The position numbers were made by a program, and so were the translations under genes. A stretch of 6,150 nucleotides of DNA from Bacillota bacterium. Its GTDB lineage: Bacteria; Bacillota; Desulfitobacteriia; Desulfitobacteriales; Desulfitobacteriaceae. The notes below the pieces were generated by a model, which was not told the origin of the DNA, searched no databases, and saw nothing but the letters and a program-made list of their open reading frames with translations. The stretch is taken from the NCBI GenBank assembly GCA_021849995.1, contig JAJZSC010000217.1, positions 1 to 6,150 on the forward strand, read 5' to 3'. Shown here one piece after another: positions 5,060 to 6,150 of this stretch (positions are counted from its first letter, which is position 1; each line of letters begins with the position of its first letter).

Positions 5060-6079
5060 ATGGAGAATGCACGTGCAACAACTGTCATTAACCGTCCCAA
5101 ATGGCTTCGTTACGGTGTTGCTGTACTGGGAATACACCTTTTGGGACTGGCTCTTCTAATCCCGGCTCTTAAGGAATACCCACAATTGTTAGGAATTGCC
5201 TTTCTGGCTTATACATTAGGACTCCGTCATGCTTTCGATGCTGACCACATAGCAGCTATTGATAACACAGTACGTAAAATGGTTCAGCAAAAACTCGAAC
5301 CGACAGGGCTAGGATTTTTCTTTTCACTAGGGCATTCCTCGGTAGTCTTTATAATGGCTTTGATTACAGCTTTTTCTATGGCTTGGGCCAAAGACAACAT
5401 ACCGCAACTACAGGTTATTGGTGGTCTAATCGGAACAGTAGTTTCGGGAGGGTTTCTTCTCTTAATAGGACTATTTAACCTGTACATTTGGTTTGATATT
5501 TACCGATTATTCATGAAAATGCATAGAGGGGAATTTGATGAAGGAAACCTTGAACAACTCCTTTTAAACCGGGGCTTTATTTCACGATTCTTTGGACCAC
5601 TCTACCGGTTTATTAGTAAGAGTTGGCATGTTTACCCACTCGGATTTCTTTTTGGGTTAGGGTTCGATACCGCATCTGAAGTTGCTTTATTGGCTATCTC
5701 TGCAAATGCTGCAAGTCAGGCCATGCCTTTTACCGCAATTTTATCCTTACCGGTTTTGTTTGCAGCCGGTATGAGCCTGATGGACACAGCCGACGGGATT
5801 TTTATGACCACTGCTTATAACTGGGCCTTATCTACACCACTGAGAAAGGTTTACTATAATTTGTCTGTTACCGGTATCTCTGTGATTGCAGCATTATTTA
5901 TAGGGTTAATAGAATTGGCCCAGATCGTGACCCCGAAACTTGGACTCAACGGTGGAATTTGGGGATGGATACAGAATCTTGATTTCGGCGGAATTGGCTA
6001 TATTTTAGTTGGTCTATTTGTGCTTTCGTGGGGTTTGTCCTATTTAGTCTGGAAGGTATTACGGCTAGAGAATGCTTAG
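5060..6079 (+). CDS. NiCoT family nickel/cobalt permease (HoxN/NixA type)
   Basis: This is an inner-membrane secondary transporter that imports Ni2+ and/or Co2+. The sequence carries all the NiCoT signatures: RHAFDADHIAAIDN (residues 56-69, the HX4DH metal motif of helix II), LGHSSVV (90-96, helix III), GFLFGLGFDTASE (195-207, helix V) and AAGMSLMDTADGIFM (235-249, helix VI). About eight hydrophobic segments are visible, with a charged cytoplasmic loop near 150-190. The length of 339 residues fits the family (about 330-380). The ATG follows a GAGGGGGAG ribosome site (5043-5051). Its placement after cooT argues that nickel is the main substrate, though sequence alone does not separate nickel from cobalt. 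No NikR-type operator or Ni/Co riboswitch was recognised upstream, so metal control, if any, may act through the hairpin before cooT. No defects seen. Confidence 0.96.
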   Translation: MENARATTVINRPKWLRYGVAVLGIHLLGLALLIPALKEYPQLLGIAFLAYTLGLRHAFDADHIAAIDNTVRKMVQQKLEPTGLGFFFSLGHSSVVFIMALITAFSMAWAKDNIPQLQVIGGLIGTVVSGGFLLLIGLFNLYIWFDIYRLFMKMHRGEFDEGNLEQLLLNRGFISRFFGPLYRFISKSWHVYPLGFLFGLGFDTASEVALLAISANAASQAMPFTAILSLPVLFAAGMSLMDTADGIFMTTAYNWALSTPLRKVYYNLSVTGISVIAALFIGLIELAQIVTPKLGLNGGIWGWIQNLDFGGIGYILVGLFVLSWGLSYLVWKVLRLENA

Positions 6080-6150
6080 GAAACTTTGAAAGGAAATGTC
6101 TGCCCCATGATTATCGAACTATCCTCAAACTTAAAAGTCCCGACTTGCCC
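6080..6150. other. Right edge, no gene called
   Basis: The 71 bases after the permease are open in one frame on each strand. On the plus strand, ATG 6107 opens a frame starting MIIELSSNLKVPTC, with only a distant AAAGGAAA upstream. On the minus strand, a frame enters from the right and stops at 6076-6078, overlapping the permease stop codon. Neither matches a family I know, and no hairpin is visible, so neither is called as a gene. Confidence 0.3.

Noticed and set aside
1..6150. CRISPR array, tRNA or rRNA genes, intact insertion sequence
   Set aside because: No regularly spaced repeats, no cloverleaf or rRNA-like stretch, and no transposase with terminal inverted repeats were seen.

Overview
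The window looks like chromosomal DNA of a spore-forming, Gram-positive Clostridia-type bacterium. The evidence is the moderately AT-rich base composition, the strong AGGAGG-type ribosome binding sites, a CotJC-like spore-coat/manganese-catalase gene, and the pairing of a CooT-type nickel protein with a nickel permease. A Peptococcaceae relative (Desulfosporosinus/Desulfitobacterium-like) is my best guess, but it is an inference and not proven by the sequence.

Layout. (1) 103-1356 (+) is a complete purD, the GAR synthetase of purine synthesis. (2) A short gap holds a 15-bp-stem hairpin with a promoter-like TATAAT/CATATAAT element at its tip, followed by a CotJC-like di-manganese protein at 1456-2007 (+). 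(3) 2008-2244 is non-coding except for a possible 10-codon micro-ORF; it has a tandem 10-bp repeat and a 9-bp hairpin that probably terminates the converging transcripts. (4) 2245-2946 (-) encodes an unrecognised 233-residue soluble protein. (5) 2947-4610 is an accessory patch. It has a divergent intergenic region rich in palindromes, and a large serine recombinase that has lost its catalytic domain and shows two further lesions. It also has a small zinc-ribbon gene broken by a frameshift, and two tiny ORFs. (6) 4700-6079 is a nickel module: a candidate promoter, a long imperfect hairpin ending in five Ts (terminator or attenuator), cooT (4810-5019) and a NiCoT-family Ni/Co permease (5060-6079), 40 bases apart and almost certainly co-transcribed. 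The last 71 bases carry no gene that can be called.

How they work together. The nickel pair is the clearest functional unit: the permease brings Ni2+ in, and the CooT-like protein would bind it in the cytosol for delivery to nickel enzymes such as CO dehydrogenase or hydrogenase, none of which are in view. purD and the CotJC-like gene are adjacent but functionally unrelated. The recombinase and zinc-ribbon pieces look like the debris of an old mobile element inserted between housekeeping and metal-handling genes. I do not see an intact, clearly novel multi-gene system. The most interesting leads are the hairpin before cooT, the decayed recombinase with a perfect palindrome at its broken end, and the frameshifted zinc-ribbon gene.
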